Positions 16,159-34,246 of a stretch of 64,000 nucleotides of DNA are shown here, piece after piece (position 1 is the stretch's first letter; each line of letters opens with the position of its first letter). Source of the DNA: Metridium senile (lineage: Eukaryota > Cnidaria > Anthozoa > Actiniaria > Metridiidae); assembly GCA_949775045.1 (NCBI GenBank), contig OX459107.1, forward strand, positions 9,450,250 through 9,514,249. The letters are read 5' to 3'. The position numbers and the translations under genes were made by a program. The notes beneath the pieces are model-generated. The model was not told where the DNA came from, searched no databases, and saw only the letters and a list, made by a program, of their open reading frames with translations.

Positions 16159-16448
16159 TTTAGGACAACTTCAAAAGACGCCAACCTTTCAACCTCGTGT
16201 GCTTGTAACTGTGCTGGGGGTACGACCGCGATACTGTTGAACAGCGGTTGTATTTGATAAAAAAAACACAGGGAACCCAATTTATTTAGACGATCAATTT
16301 TTTAAGATATCCATATCCATATGTGAAATAGTGACAGTTTATTCATAGTTTCAATCAAAATAGATAGTAAGGGTAGCTGATAGATATTTGAATTTTTAAT
16401 TATAATTTTTGATAAACTTTTCAACCCTCCAACATTTTCAAAGTCTAC
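16159..16448 (-). promoter_or_regulatory. 5' UTR and probable promoter of SR copy 1
   Basis: The DNA upstream of the ATG resembles that of copy 2: CATTTTAGGACAAC versus CATTTTGACAAAC, then a further block with ACAGCGG. This implies the duplication included the 5' UTR. No TATA box is clear. Confidence 0.4.
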
Positions 16449-16700
16449 CACAGGCAGCCCAGGCTCTTGACATTTTTTTTAACTTCTAAAATATCAATTA
16501 ACATAAATAATGTAGGGTGGTATTTAAAAAAGGGATATTACGGCACAAATCACTTCGATATCAACATATCAATGTATACATGTGTAGTTTTTAGTTATTT
16601 GTTAGGTGAAAAGTCGCTACTTAACTTAACTTAATTTTTTAAAGTTGAAAAAGTCGACGATTTTTATCAGTTAAAAGTCAAGAGTCTGGGCTGCCTATGA
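16449..16700. mobile_element. Inverted-repeat element, CACAGGCAGCCCA family, copy 1
   Basis: Left CACAGGCAGCCCAGGCTCTT and right AAGAGTCTGGGCTGCCTATG are inverted. Members of the same family are at 17118..17344, 41266..41935 and, as fragments, near 42440, 57276 and 57871. All are non-coding. Confidence 0.65.
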
Positions 16701-17117
16701 TTCTACCACACATTTGTGTTGTTTACAGTCACCTTTAAGATAATTTTAAAAAGAAAAAAAGAAAAAAGGAGCCTTTTTAAAAACATTTGAATGAATTGTA
16801 TGGTTTAATTCAAGGAGAAAAGGGAGGGGTTCCCATATTTGGACCTCAGGGGAGGATCAACTGATGGTGTTTGGAGTTTATTGTCTTATTATATTTTCCC
16901 CAAAATTCTCCCACCCCACACATAGGAAAGTCCCTACTTCAACACAAAATCTAGACCACATGGAAACAATATTTTTTTAGTATATCTGAAGGGGGCGAGC
17001 TGTCTCACATTCAATGTTTACAAGCAAGCTACATACATACTCATATGTTGATTTTTACTGAGGGTCGGATGGATTTGATGTAATGGAAAACACCTTTGGA
17101 TTCTTTTGCTGTTTCTT

Positions 17118-17344
17118 CACAGGTAGTCCAAGCTCACTGTTTGTGTCGATTTACTAAAGGATATATGGGTACTTTTGAACCTTCGATTTTTTGCCTTAAA
17201 ATTTAATAAAATTCCATAAAACTCTTAGTGTCTTCTTGTTGATCTCTTTAATCCCCTGAGTTAATTTTAGCTGATTTCGTTCAGAATAAGTTACTTTCTC
17301 CCTGCCTTACACAAGACACTAACAGTAAGCTTGGGCTACCTGTG
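17118..17344. mobile_element. Inverted-repeat element, CACAGGCAGCCCA family, copy 2
   Basis: Left CACAGGTAGTCCAAGCTCAC and right GTAAGCTTGGGCTACCTGTG are inverted ends of about 20 bp around an AT-rich core. Confidence 0.6.
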
Positions 17345-17589
17345 GTTTCTTTAGTCAACAATTACATCTTGATTTTGTTGAACTTTTTATTAAGAAAGTG
17401 CAATGATAATAATTACATTATATGAATAAAATAAACACTAGGATATACACTAAACAATAATAATTATACACATATTTCAATAAGGTTGTAAGAATGAACA
17501 GCACATGGCAAACCGCAATCACATGACCAAATAGAACTGTGGGCAATTTTGTGAAGAAGAGCTTATAATTTGAGAGACCATGCTCAGCA

Positions 17590-17806
17590 ATAGTCCTCTT
17601 CACAGTTTCCTGTGCCATCTTGAAAGGTAGCCAGGCATTTGCATGGAAGCGATACAAACATCCAGCTTGAGTGATAGACCTTTTAACACCTTGCTGGACA
17701 ATGATCCACTAGTCTTTATCATTGCAAGCTCAACTTTCGTCTCGCTTCGATGCATAGGCCCGGCTACCTTTCAAGATGACGAAGGGAACTGTGAAGGGGA
17801 CTGTTG
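17590..17806. mobile_element. MITE with ATAGTCC ends, copy 2
   Basis: The left end ATAGTCCTCTTCACAGTTTC and the right end GGAACTGTGAAGGGGACTGTT are near-perfect inverted repeats. CATCTTGAAAGGTAGCC and GGCTACCTTTCAAGATG lie just inside. It is homologous to 13661..13876. Confidence 0.7.
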
Positions 17807-17907
17807 TCTATCATAATACCCATAATGCCTTCCGTTTTTTTTGGATAGGTATTGTAATTCAAAAGAAACAAAATGTAATCCAAATCAAACAAATTTGATT
17901 TACAATA

Positions 17908-18141
17908 GAGCGAAAACACTAGAACCATGAAACAAAATCAAATAAAAAATTTGTTAGTGTGTAATAGTTCTTATTTAGCGACTATTAGTTACTATAAAAG
18001 ACAAGTAAAGTTGTAATGAGGTATTATTTCCTTTTGTATTTGATGTTTCTGGTTGAGTGATACCGACTAAATAGTCACTAAATAAAAACTATTAGTTAGT
18101 AACTATTTTGTTTTTATTTCATGGTTCTAGTGTTTTCGCTC
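17908..18141. mobile_element. Mariner-like MITE flanked by TA
   Basis: Left GAGCGAAAACACTAGAACCA and right TGGTTCTAGTGTTTTCGCTC are perfect inverted repeats that extend further in through CATGAAA. TA flanks both ends, which fits Tc1/mariner-type target duplication. The interior contains TAGTGACTATTAG-type motifs shared with 55001..55500. Confidence 0.75.
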
Positions 18142-18764
18142 TATCTACTCACAAAAATAGTAGGCATCGCGGTTACGTGAAAGTAGAGAATTCAGAAAAA
18201 AACCATGCACAGTTGAATTTATAACCATAATTCCTTATGGTCAAGCATTTGTCATTCACTGTTTACTCCGGCAAAGTTTTGAAATAGCAATATTCCAGGT
18301 TTCAAAATAGAGATATACTTATAAACATCTTGTGTACAACATAATTCTTCTGTGAAATATTGGGCATTACATATAATACTCAATAATTATTTATGAAGTT
18401 ATTAACTTATCCCAGAAACATATTTGTACCATGTGCCATACTTTGAAACTCCATCGAAAATGACTTGACTTTGAAATATATTTAAAACAAACGTATCAAA
18501 GACAGTTTATTTTCAAAAGATTAACTGTGCCTGTAATATTGAGTATTAGATGTAGTTTGAAATCCTTGTCACTTTATTATATCAGCTGCACCTCAGCATG
18601 TGAAATTCCACTCAGATTTTGAAACCCCATAGAATTCAGTGACTCGTATTTGAAACATTACTTTAAATCTGTTAATAATCTGATGTAAGTGTAAACATTT
18701 AAACAAAGATAAAAACCCTAAAACACTGTAGTATGGATGCAAACTACTGTGCAAGGTTGTATAA

Positions 18765-18999
18765 AGGCCTGTTTACACTAGCAATTTTGTCCCACAACAA
18801 GAGCGGCATTTTCAATGGCAATTTTATCACAGATGTGTTGCCATAATTTCAAATACACTCGAATTTAGGATACAGAAAGTTGCAGCAAATTGCACTAAAT
18901 TTTGAGCATGTTCAAAGTAGCGTTGACAAATCTTTGATAAAATTGCAATTGAAATTGCAGCTCTTGTCGCGTGACAAAATTGCTAGTGTAAATGGGCCT
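18765..18999. mobile_element. Harbinger-like MITE with TAA target duplication
   Basis: Left AGGCCTGTTTACACTAGCAA and right TTGCTAGTGTAAATGGGCCT are inverted. The pairing continues through TTTTGTC and AAGAGC. TAA lies at both flanks. It is between the two SR genes. Confidence 0.75.
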
Positions 19000-19779
19000 T
19001 AAAACCTGCTAATCCTAGTTCACATTGTAATATTTAAGACACGTGCTATAGTTTATATAATCATCAGTCAGTGATAATATGCAATATGTATATTGCAGTT
19101 TGCAACATGCAATAAAACCAAGGAAATCCTTTTTTGAAATTGGTACAGTATAAAGCTAGTTCAATAACTATTGTTGCTGCAAAAAAAACCTAAAGCCTAA
19201 GCTTGAGACAAAAAGGTGTCATTGGATTCTAGTCTTTCATAAGAAGTCAACATTTCTAAACCACATTTTGTGTTTAATTATTCATGAATTTTTTAAGTAA
19301 GATATTGAACGCTCAAGGACAATAGAAATAACACAATTTAATGACATTTTCAAAAGAAACCATGACCATGACGAGTGTTGTAAATCCTCTTATTACTTGC
19401 CTAGATACCTCAATGGAATATAAGCCACAACTCCTTTTGGTTAAAAGATAAGGCTTCAGGCTGTTTTCAATGACAAGGTTAATTGAATTAGCTGTATATC
19501 GAAGCGGCTGAGATTGAAATGATGGATGGAATATAAGATACTGTTATTGAAACTATTATCAAGAGATGGCATTGTATGTTGATAATTTTCGTCACTTTCA
19601 ACATTATTATTATCTACATGAACTTTGTTACACATGCATCATTATCATCATCACAATTTCATCATCATCATTGACATTATTACTATGGGATTAACTGATG
19701 AATTCCATCCATCATTTCATCATCAGTCATCTCTCAAGTGATCAGAACAAATTTACACAACAATTTCAAGACATATACA

Positions 19780-20168
19780 GGTCAAAACACGGTATTTTAG
19801 TTCTCTGTTACCCTCTGTAACACTTGACATTTGTTATTGTGACCAAGATACAGATGTTTGTATATTTGTTTACTCTCATGTGCCTGTAGTACTGGTAGGT
19901 ATCATATACAAACATCTGTATCTTGGTCAAGTTATTATATTTACGTAAAATCTTATTAACAATGATGTTTGTATTACAGTATCTTGAAAAAGAAGATGTG
20001 TATAAATGGTAGTTGCTATCACTATGAGTATTATTATTTTTATTATTGGATCTATTGATATGGTCTACATAAGGTAGCCAAGGAACAGTATTATAATGAA
20101 CAAAAATGCTAGGATAATCTAAATATTTAAGTCTGAGGAACAGAGAACCAAAATACTGTGTTTTGACC
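19780..20168. mobile_element. Foldback element in the 3' UTR region of SR copy 2
   Basis: Left GGTCAAAACACGGTATTTTA and right AAATACTGTGTTTTGACC are inverted, with TTCTCTGTT/AACAGAGAA continuing inside. A second hairpin pairs AAGATACAGATGTTTGTATA (about 19850) with TATACAAACATCTGTATCTT (about 19908). The right end stops 10 bp beyond the SR copy 2 stop codon. Confidence 0.7.
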
Positions 20169-20178
20169 CATACACAAA

Positions 20179-26593
<6,415 letters not shown>

Positions 26594-27080
26594 TTTGACA
26601 AACTTTTCTTTGAAAATTCGAACACGTTGGGCACGTTCTGCGGCAGTGGTACTATTGTACAGCGGGTGCTACCAAAATATATAAATGTTTTGGAAAAAAA
26701 TCTCTATACAAAGAAATATGCCGATATTTTTAGAAAAATAGATAAAGCAAGAGTATAAAATGATCCGCATAAAATATTTAATATAAGTATTATTATTGTA
26801 CATGGTTAAAAATATAGGTTAAAAATATTATTTCAAAGAAGCGGATGTGGGTTTCCTGTGTTGAGTTTACAAATATGGTAATGATACCAAATAAGGATTT
26901 AGCGCGCTTTCTTCCTCTTGGCGCGAAAGTTCGTAATCGTTGTTGTTCAGTGTTCGTAAATTTCACCGAGCGCTCTCAACGTACTTTTACATCTCGCAGT
27001 TTTTAGTTCATTTTTACTACAGATTTTAGCACTAGACTTTTAGTTTTTATTATATAAATAGTTTTCGATATAGAGAAGCC
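26594..27080. promoter_or_regulatory. Divergent promoter between SR copy 2 and SLBP, with E2F-type site
   Basis: Only 487 bp separate the two start codons, which face away from each other. TTGGCGCGAAA at 26918..26928 is, on the minus strand, TTTCGCGCCAA, a perfect E2F/DP consensus. AGCGCGCTTT lies 10-20 bp to its left. E2F control would suit SLBP, whose level is tied to S phase in animals. No TATA box is evident. Whether one promoter serves both genes is inference. Confidence 0.7.
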
Positions 27081-30000
27081 ATGGAAGTCGAGAAAAGGAG
27101 TTATTCAAGGAGCAGAAGCGCTGGCCAACGAGGAGAAGTTCGCGACTCTCGAACAAGCAAAACCTCGCCAAGAAAACGAACGTACCAAAGGTAAAATCAC
27201 ACACTTTAACCGATACATATTAATAAATTTACAAAATAATTGAAAAATTGAAGTAAATGGGGAGTAGATTAATGCATTTTTTGAGTTTCTTGAAGAATTT
27301 ATTGAAGATGAAGCTTATTTGAAATGTGCTCGAATTTGGCGCCATTTCTGCCTTCGAAGAAAAGTTCATTTGAATCGTTTTCGTTCACGCTTTTCAGCAA
27401 GAATCTCGAACTTTGCTTGATTACTCAATGCAATGATTTAACTTTAATACATCTTTATTTCTTAATATTTTTTCTAGATTGGTAAAATGTTTAGCTTCTA
27501 ATTTGTCGGTTTGAGTGAGATCTAAGGAACCTATAAGCTTACAAAGTTAATTTTGTTGGATCTATCAGGATTTAGAATTGGCCATAGTTTTGAGGAAATA
27601 AGTTCAACTATTTCTATAAGATTTATTACAATCATTACAATTAAGAATTTGTGGCATGATCTTTGCCATAGCAATTTCAGCTTAAGACCACGTTTCTCTT
27701 TCAATAGTTTTGAACCAACGCTAAACAAAATTATTGTTGATTTTATTTGACAGATTGTGAAGCGCAGTATTAAAACTAATCACCTTTTTTGCCAATTATT
27801 TTACAATTATGATATTTAATACAATAATACTCATGGAAAGGTCAAACAAAATAATATTGTCACATGTATAATTTGAGTTAAGCAAAGTCTGAAAAATATA
27901 TAACTTATTGCATGTATATACATTTCCAGAAAAATTGTTATCTAAAACAAGTTTGAAGATTTATATTTTTATCAATGATTATTGAAATGAACAACTGGCA
28001 TCTAGTGTGAAAAAAATACACATGCATTTTGCAGTATTGCATTTATTTTCAAAAAAAACTACAGCCAAAGCATATTGATTGACACTTTATATAATTAAAA
28101 TAATTGTTTTGCAAGCCTTTGTTTATTGTTCTGTGTATGCAAATTATTGCTTATGCATATTACAGGCTTGCATGTGTTTCCAAGGAAACTGGCATCAAAG
28201 CATCATGTATATTAGTTTATAATAATGATAATTGTTTGACCAGCTGGTAGCTATTGTTCTTGTCAAACAAATGCTTTGATGCATATTGCAGGATTGCATG
28301 TGTTTCCAAGGAAACTGACATCAAAGCATCATGTATATTAGTTTATAATAATGATAATTGTTTGACCAGCTGGTAGCTATTGTTCTTGTCAAACAAGTGC
28401 TTTGATGCATATTGCAGGATTACATGTGTTTCCAAGGAAACTTGCTTTTAAAGCATCATAAACAATAAAGCGTATAGTAATAAATAATAGTTATATTCTT
28501 AACTGTCAATCAATTGCTTCTCAATTAAAATCGCATAATGCGTGATTACATGTATTAGATCAAGGAAACTCCCATTGTAAAAATAATAACAATGATTTTT
28601 TGGCCAGGCGGTGTCGAAATTTCTATGCTAGAGATATTTTTTTGTTCATGGCATATTGATTGTGATCCTATTATCATAGTTACATTCATTTATTTGATGA
28701 ATAAATGTAAATAGACAAAGTCAATAGATACTCGGCTAGTTTAGATAAGCTATTCTAGATATCTCCCTTATATAAGCCTTAATTTGCATTTGTGTTATTC
28801 ATTGATTTTGTTAATAAAAGTCTTCTACAATAAAGTTCCTTTCTTGATATAAACAGGGATCAGAATTCAAGAAAAAGTGGCTGGCAGTCACAAAATGAGA
28901 ATGCAGCCTCATCTCTCAACGACGACCTACGTTCTCCTTGTCATAAACATCCAAGATATAAAGGGCAAAAAGAGAGTAATTTAACAGACAAACCTAGGAG
29001 CAAAGGACCATGGAACAAGAAGTTTGAATCAAGAAAGGAAGATAATGAAACAACTTTACTTGAAAAGGAGGAATTTCCACCTCTGGGCTTTCATATGGAC
29101 AGGTAAATAATATTGGAGGCAATAAATGGTAATGATAGTGGTGATGATGATAATTGTGATGGTTATGACGATGGTGATGACAATAGTAATGATGATGGTG
29201 AAGATGAATGGTAATGGCGATGGTTATGACGATAGTAATAATGTTGGTGATAATAATGATGGTGATGATGAGTTGTGATGGTGATGTTTGTTTTAATAGT
29301 AATGATGATGGTGACAAATGACTTTGAGGGTAATGATGATAGTGATGATGATGATGATGATGACGACAGTGTCAGTGAAGAAAATGATGACAATAGCAAA
29401 TATAATGACATGATGATGAATGATACCGTAAGTAGTGCTGATGATAGTGACTTCAATTACATGGTGAATGATAATGATGGCAATGATGATCATGATTGCT
29501 TCTAAATATATTTTCACTTTAATCTTTCTTTATTCTTGCAGGTTTACTCCAGAGTCAAACAAGGATTGGGGAAGCATTGTTGATGAAGAAGAAGAACAAC
29601 TGAAGCAAGCCACTAAAGAAAACCAGAAACCTCCCAAGTAAGTGCAATTAATCCAAACTTACATATTTTATTGATTACTTATTACAACAATCTAGTTACT
29701 AACATTAATAGAGTAGGGGATTGTCTCACACACAGGTATAACAGTCTTGTTTTTGAGGCATTTACTAACCACATTATTTTGCAAACTGTATATAGCAGTT
29801 GAGTAATATTTGATAAGTCATCCACATTTACAACAATATAACTTTACACCGTTCTTATCTAACTACCTCAGCCTCAATAATGTGTTCTTAAGAATTTCAG
29901 ATGACAGCCCATGGAATTTTAAAGTGTTTCAATTGTTTGATGTCTACATACCAAATTGCTGAGAGTTGTAAATAGTTTTGAGTCTGAGGTTGTGGACATG

Positions 30001-33000
30001 AACCCTGAAAAGGTCTTGTGTAAATGATCACTGAAAAAAAAAAATTTCAACACTCATTGTGTATTTCCAAGAATATATTACAGAGTTTCAAGGCTGAGGT
30101 TGTGGACTAGAACCTTGAAAAGGTCTATTGTAAATGATACCTGACATAAAAAGAAGAAAATCACTCATTGTGTATTCCATGATTTCACATTGATTTATGT
30201 ATTTTGTGATTCTTGTCAGATTTAAGAGAAGACTTGTACTATCAGCGTCAGACTCAACTGAAACAAAAGACTCCACCAAACCTCTAGACAATGAAGAAGA
30301 CAAGACAAAAGGCAAGGTTTTACGACCAATCATCACAGACCAACATAAACTAACACAAAGACAAAAGCAGATTGACATTGGCAAAAATACTGTATCCTAT
30401 GGACAGTACATCAAGAATACACAAAGGTAAATGATAGGTTCCTTTTAGGTATTGTACTTGTGTTGGTGTTTTATTGTAAGGAATATACCATGGTCACTGA
30501 ATGATATTAGGAATCAAATTTCCCAAAAGCCAAGTATGGTTTAGTGAAAGTCCCAAGGCAGTGCATTCTCTTACCCAGACCCTTCTCAGCTTTCTAATGA
30601 AAAATCAATGGCTCTGGTCAGACACAAACCAGAAGACCCAGATAATTCTGGGTCTTCAGATATGCGAATGCTCAATAATTTCTAACTTCCAGTTACAAAA
30701 TGGCAGATTTTAAGTCAATTTTCACCAATGTGTTATCAAAACTAAGCGTGAATTGCGATCCAAAAGAAATTGTGGTTATGGTTATTAGTTGTATCAAGTG
30801 TTCGAACAAAGTAAACAAATTGGAGAGTTTTTTATTGCTATTTTAGGCTTTCTGAGAACTCAGACATTCCAACAGCTATTTAATTGTCTACTGCTAATTA
30901 CTCGCCAGCCAGCCACTTTCGCAACTAGCCGTTGGAATTTCTCAGCTCTCAGAACTAACCAAACTGCAGGAGACTAAACAGAGATTACCATTTAATTCAT
31001 AGATCAATTGATGGATAGAACATTTGTCAAATTTTTTTTTTTTTGAATGGACCAAGTAAATGTGATTAAAGGTAAATTTCTAGTAGACAGTTGCCTCTAG
31101 CAACATCATGACAAAAGCGTTGCGTAGTAGGTGTGTATAATTATCGCGGATTGCACATGAAATTATTTCAACCAATCACATTGACGCTGGATTTGTGTCC
31201 GACCAGAGCCTTTGATTTTTCGTTAGAAAGCTGAGAAGGGTCTGGGTAAGAGAATGGAGGCAGTGATAAGGCTTGGTTAGCTACCTGGTTACTATGATTA
31301 CCTTACATGATTCAACCACCTGATGGTAAATTGAAGGCATACTGTTTAACTCGGCTAGCCATTTCTACTAAGGACTTAATATCGGTAGAGTTCTGGTTTA
31401 TTGTGTAGTTCCAGAAAATATCCATACCCCCCCCACGGAGGGTTTTTTATTTTTAGACCCCCCTACCCCCTGGAATTTCCATTCCAGAGGGTCTTCAAAA
31501 GACCCCCCTACCCCCTGGAATTTCCATAATTTTCTCACTTGCTTTAATACCCCCTGGAAAACCTCAAATTCATACCTAAAACGCTTTTTATGTCTATAAT
31601 TCGCGGACAAAGGCGTTAATTAACGGCACAATTTTTGTTGTTATTACGCAGCCACAAAAAAGTAAAAAAACATTTGATTTTCGGCTTCTGATTTTGTAAG
31701 TTACTGTGCATGATTATTTTCTTGGAGGTACCAACCAGTTTGAAGATAAATCTTGCAAATTTAGCCAGTTTATTTTTGAAAATATCGTGAAAAGCGTCCT
31801 GGCGCCGCCGCCGTGGGTCCGTCGAAGGCCATTTCACACAAGCACAGTTTATGTGTCACAAACTTACATCAGAGATCGCGATTTATAGCAAAAAACGGTT
31901 AAATACTTTCAGAATATGTTTTTGCCTTTTTTAACAGTTAAAATGTCATGCTTTTACAGTGCTTTTGGATCCTTTTGCTAGCTAAACAACACTACACTGG
32001 TCGTTGATAAGCGTTACATGACATTTGACACGTGAACGGTAAGGCGCAATTAGAGGGACTGGGAACGACTTGGCCGCCATTTTGTCTTGCTCGAAGCAAG
32101 AAATGCAACTTAGAGAGACAAAGTGTTGAAATAAATGCCTGGAAAATCTTGGAAGCTATACAACAAGCAATTTCAGATGCACTTTAATAGCAAGAGTATT
32201 TCTTTAGTTTAGTTTCCTGCTACCGATAGCGAATTACGGTACTATACGTATCTCTTGTAACCCTCTTGAAAAATACGTTTTTATACCCCCCTCTCCCTCG
32301 GAAATTTTCCACTTTTAGACCCCCCTACCCCTTGGAATTTCCGTGACCCTCCGTGGGGGGGGGGGGGGGGGGGGGGGTATGGATATTTTCTGGAACTACA
32401 CATTGAGGGTCCAGTATAGAGATGTTTGATATTGTGTATTCCATTGTAGACAAGAAAGATCTAAAGAGGATCCCTGGACACCCGATAAGTTCCAACAGTG
32501 CAGTACACGCTCATGGGTGGGACAGATCAAGGTTTGGCGTAGACGATTACACAAATATGATCTTGACTCAAAGTGTAAAGAAGATCTCTTCTCAACATCA
32601 TCAGCAAGGTATGTACCATAAACATTATAAAACATGCCATGGGTGACGATTGTGATGGTAGTGAAGATTGTGATGATTGTGATTGTAATGATGATTGTGA
32701 CGATTGTGATGGTAATGATGATTGTGATGGTAATGATGATTGTGATGGTAGTGATGATTGTGATGGTAATGATGATTGTGATGATTGTGATGGTAGTGAT
32801 GATTGTGATGGTAATGATGATTGTGATGGTAGTGATGATTGTGATGGTAATGATGATTGTGATGGTAATGAAGATTGTGATGACGATTATGGTGCATGTG
32901 ATGATAATGGAAATTTAGATGATGATAGTGATGAAAGAGACTATAGTAAATATGTTGATGACAATAGCTCTGGGGCCGGTTGTACGAAGGGTGAATAAAG

Positions 33001-33363
33001 TTATCCGCAGACAAAAGCTATCTACTGCATAGGTTTTTATAGATTTTATCCGCTGGATAGCACTGTCCACCCTTCGTACAACCGGCCCCTGTCCGTTAAG
33101 CTCTTGTTTTAATCAGCATAGTGGCTTTTTAAGTGCAGTAAAAGATAGATTAGTTAAATTTGAATTCTCTCTCACATACACTGTGTTTCCATAAAATATT
33201 CAATTATTAAAATTCTGTTCGGTTTCACTTTAGTTCAAGCCAAGCCACTGATGACCTTGATATGGAAGTAGAAGTGCCCCAAAACAAATCCAAAAGCATT
33301 GAAGACATGTTTGAAGGTTTTGACCTGGACAGTTGCCTGCACGACGATGGTTATCCACTGTAA
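27081..33363 (+). CDS. SLBP: Histone stem-loop-binding protein SLBP
   Basis: This protein binds the 3' stem-loop of replication-dependent histone mRNAs, acting in their processing, export, translation and decay. The exons are 27081..27190, 28857..29102, 29542..29637, 30220..30426, 32450..32608 and 33234..33363. All junctions are GT-AG with phase 2 throughout, giving 315 aa. The N-terminus is SR-like (SYSRSRSAGQRG). WGSIVDEEEEQLKQ and FKRRLVLS precede the RNA-binding domain. That domain (about residues 190-260) contains RQKQIDIGKNTVSYGQYIK, then WTPDKFQQCSTRSW and GQIKVWRRRLHKYD, which parallel the family's RQKQI.YGKNT, TPNKF, SRRSW and IKLWK motifs. The C-terminus, EDMFEGFDLDSCL, resembles the conserved acidic tail of animal SLBPs. 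Oddities are YGQYI for YDRYI and TPDK for TPNK. Introns 4 and 5 are loaded with transposons. Confidence 0.95.
27335..27343 (+). promoter_or_regulatory. Second E2F-like site in SLBP intron 1
   Basis: TTTGGCGCC matches the TTTSGCGC core of E2F sites, about 145 bp into the first intron. It could extend the promoter; a chance match is possible. Confidence 0.4.
28150..28460. repeat. 126-bp tandem repeat in SLBP intron 1
   Basis: GCATATTGCAGG starts at 28155 (as GCATATTACAGG), 28281 and 28407, a period of exactly 126 bp. Units share CATGTGTTTCCAAGGAAACT and GTTTGACCAGCTGGTAGC. About 2.4 copies are present, and the last is truncated and diverged. Confidence 0.85.
29130..29480. repeat. GAT-rich microsatellite in SLBP intron 2
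   Basis: Imperfect GATGGTGATGATGA arrays. They create long apparent frames of D-rich or H-rich peptides on both strands that are not genes. Confidence 0.85.
30563..31256. mobile_element. Inverted-repeat element in SLBP intron 4
   Basis: Left CATTCTCTTACCCAGACCCT and right AGGGTCTGGGTAAGAGAATG are perfect inverted ends. The pairing runs on through TCAGCTTTCTAA and TCAATGGCTCTGGTC with few changes. It is about 690 bp long and non-coding. Confidence 0.75.
31402..32402. mobile_element. 1-kb element with C-run terminal repeats in SLBP intron 4
   Basis: Left TGTGTAGTTCCAGAAAATAT and right ATATTTTCTGGAACTACACA are perfect inverted ends. They are followed inwards by a C run (left) and a G run of more than 20 (32355..32378). 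Repeats of GACCCCCCTACCCCCTGGAA occur at both sides. No transposase is visible. The flanks do not show a clear target duplication. Confidence 0.75.
32640..32930. repeat. GATGATTGTGATGGTAAT minisatellite in SLBP intron 5
   Basis: An array of 18- to 27-bp units begins about 30 bp after the exon 5 donor. It yields artefactual open frames in several frames, including a His-rich one on the minus strand. Confidence 0.85.
32972..33089. mobile_element. GGGGCCGGTTGT MITE in SLBP intron 5
   Basis: Left GGGGCCGGTTGTACGAAGGG and right CCCTTCGTACAACCGGCCCC are perfect 20-bp inverted ends. TATCCGC and GATAGC motifs lie within a 118-bp element. This MITE type is one I associate with anthozoan genomes. Confidence 0.85.
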
Positions 33364-34206
33364 TATAGATATATCAATAACTATAATATAGATAAAGAAT
33401 GATGATGATGAGATATCAATTGTAATTTGTAACATACTGTTATACTAGAGTGATTTTCCGTTGTCTGTGAAAAAAAGCATGCATATTCCATGGTAATACC
33501 TGTTGGTAGTTAGTATTGTACTACTAACTCCACTACATATTCTAGACTAGAGTTGCCTTCATTAATCCATGACTTGTACAATTTAGAATGCAAAGACAGA
33601 AAGAAAGAAAAACAGGCCTTCAATGACAAAATTTTGGTTGTAAAAGTCAATGCATGCAGTTTCTTGTGTTTTAATCACATAATATTGACACTATAGTCTC
33701 TTTGCATGACTATTATGCAACTACTACGCACTACTTCAACTAGTTAGTCATTTTTCTTTCATGGACGACGGATAATCTCTCTATTTTAGATGAATAGTAC
33801 ACATTCTTTTTATCTTCAAATGTTTCAAACAACTTGCAGTGTTGATTCGCATTTTTGCAGTGCCCAATTTTTCAACTACATTATACCAACATTTGACATT
33901 TTTTCAAATAAAATCCCATTTTTTGTTCGATATGTTTTTTATAGAAACTACCAGTAAATTCTCCATTTCTTTATAATCTGTATCATTCTGAACTTAATTT
34001 CAAGGAAATAATGAATTATTGTGCTTTTTAGAATTGTTAATTTTCTTCAAAAAAATGTCTTGGCCTATGAACATGAACATAGGTTTTGGACTTTAAAAAA
34101 AAAAGGTTTTGGACTTGCTTCATAAATTTATGAAATCTTCTAGGTCCTGGACTGGCTTTGTACTATTGAAATCACTCGAGGTATAAAAGGTTGTTTGTAA
34201 TCACTT
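33364..34206 (+). other. SLBP 3' UTR and flanking DNA
   Basis: The first polyadenylation signal after the stop is AATAAA at 33907..33912. Beyond it are diverged repeats of GGTCCTGGACT and TTCATAAATTTATGAA between about 34080 and 34440. I see no gene. Confidence 0.5.
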
Positions 34207-34246
34207 GATTGGCCAGAAGTGATCATGTGATCACTTCTGGCCAATC
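34207..34246. repeat. Perfect 19-bp hairpin
   Basis: GATTGGCCAGAAGTGATCA and its exact reverse complement are separated by TG. It lies between the convergent SLBP and RNF38-like genes. Confidence 0.9.

Noticed and set aside
26918..26928. Possible restriction-type or CpG-only motif
   Set aside because: The full TTTCGCGCCAA context matches E2F and the neighbour is SLBP, so a regulatory reading was preferred.
28150..28460. CRISPR-like regular repeats
   Set aside because: Units are contiguous 126-bp tandem copies without distinct repeats and spacers, in a eukaryotic intron.
28994..29517. Several overlapping Ser/His/Asp-rich frames
   Set aside because: They cover the GAT microsatellite in SLBP intron 2; the coding part is only the exons at 28857..29102 and 29542..29637.
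32625..33014. Poly-His (minus) and Asp/Cys-rich (plus) open frames
   Set aside because: They are products of the GATGATTGTGATGGTAAT minisatellite in SLBP intron 5.
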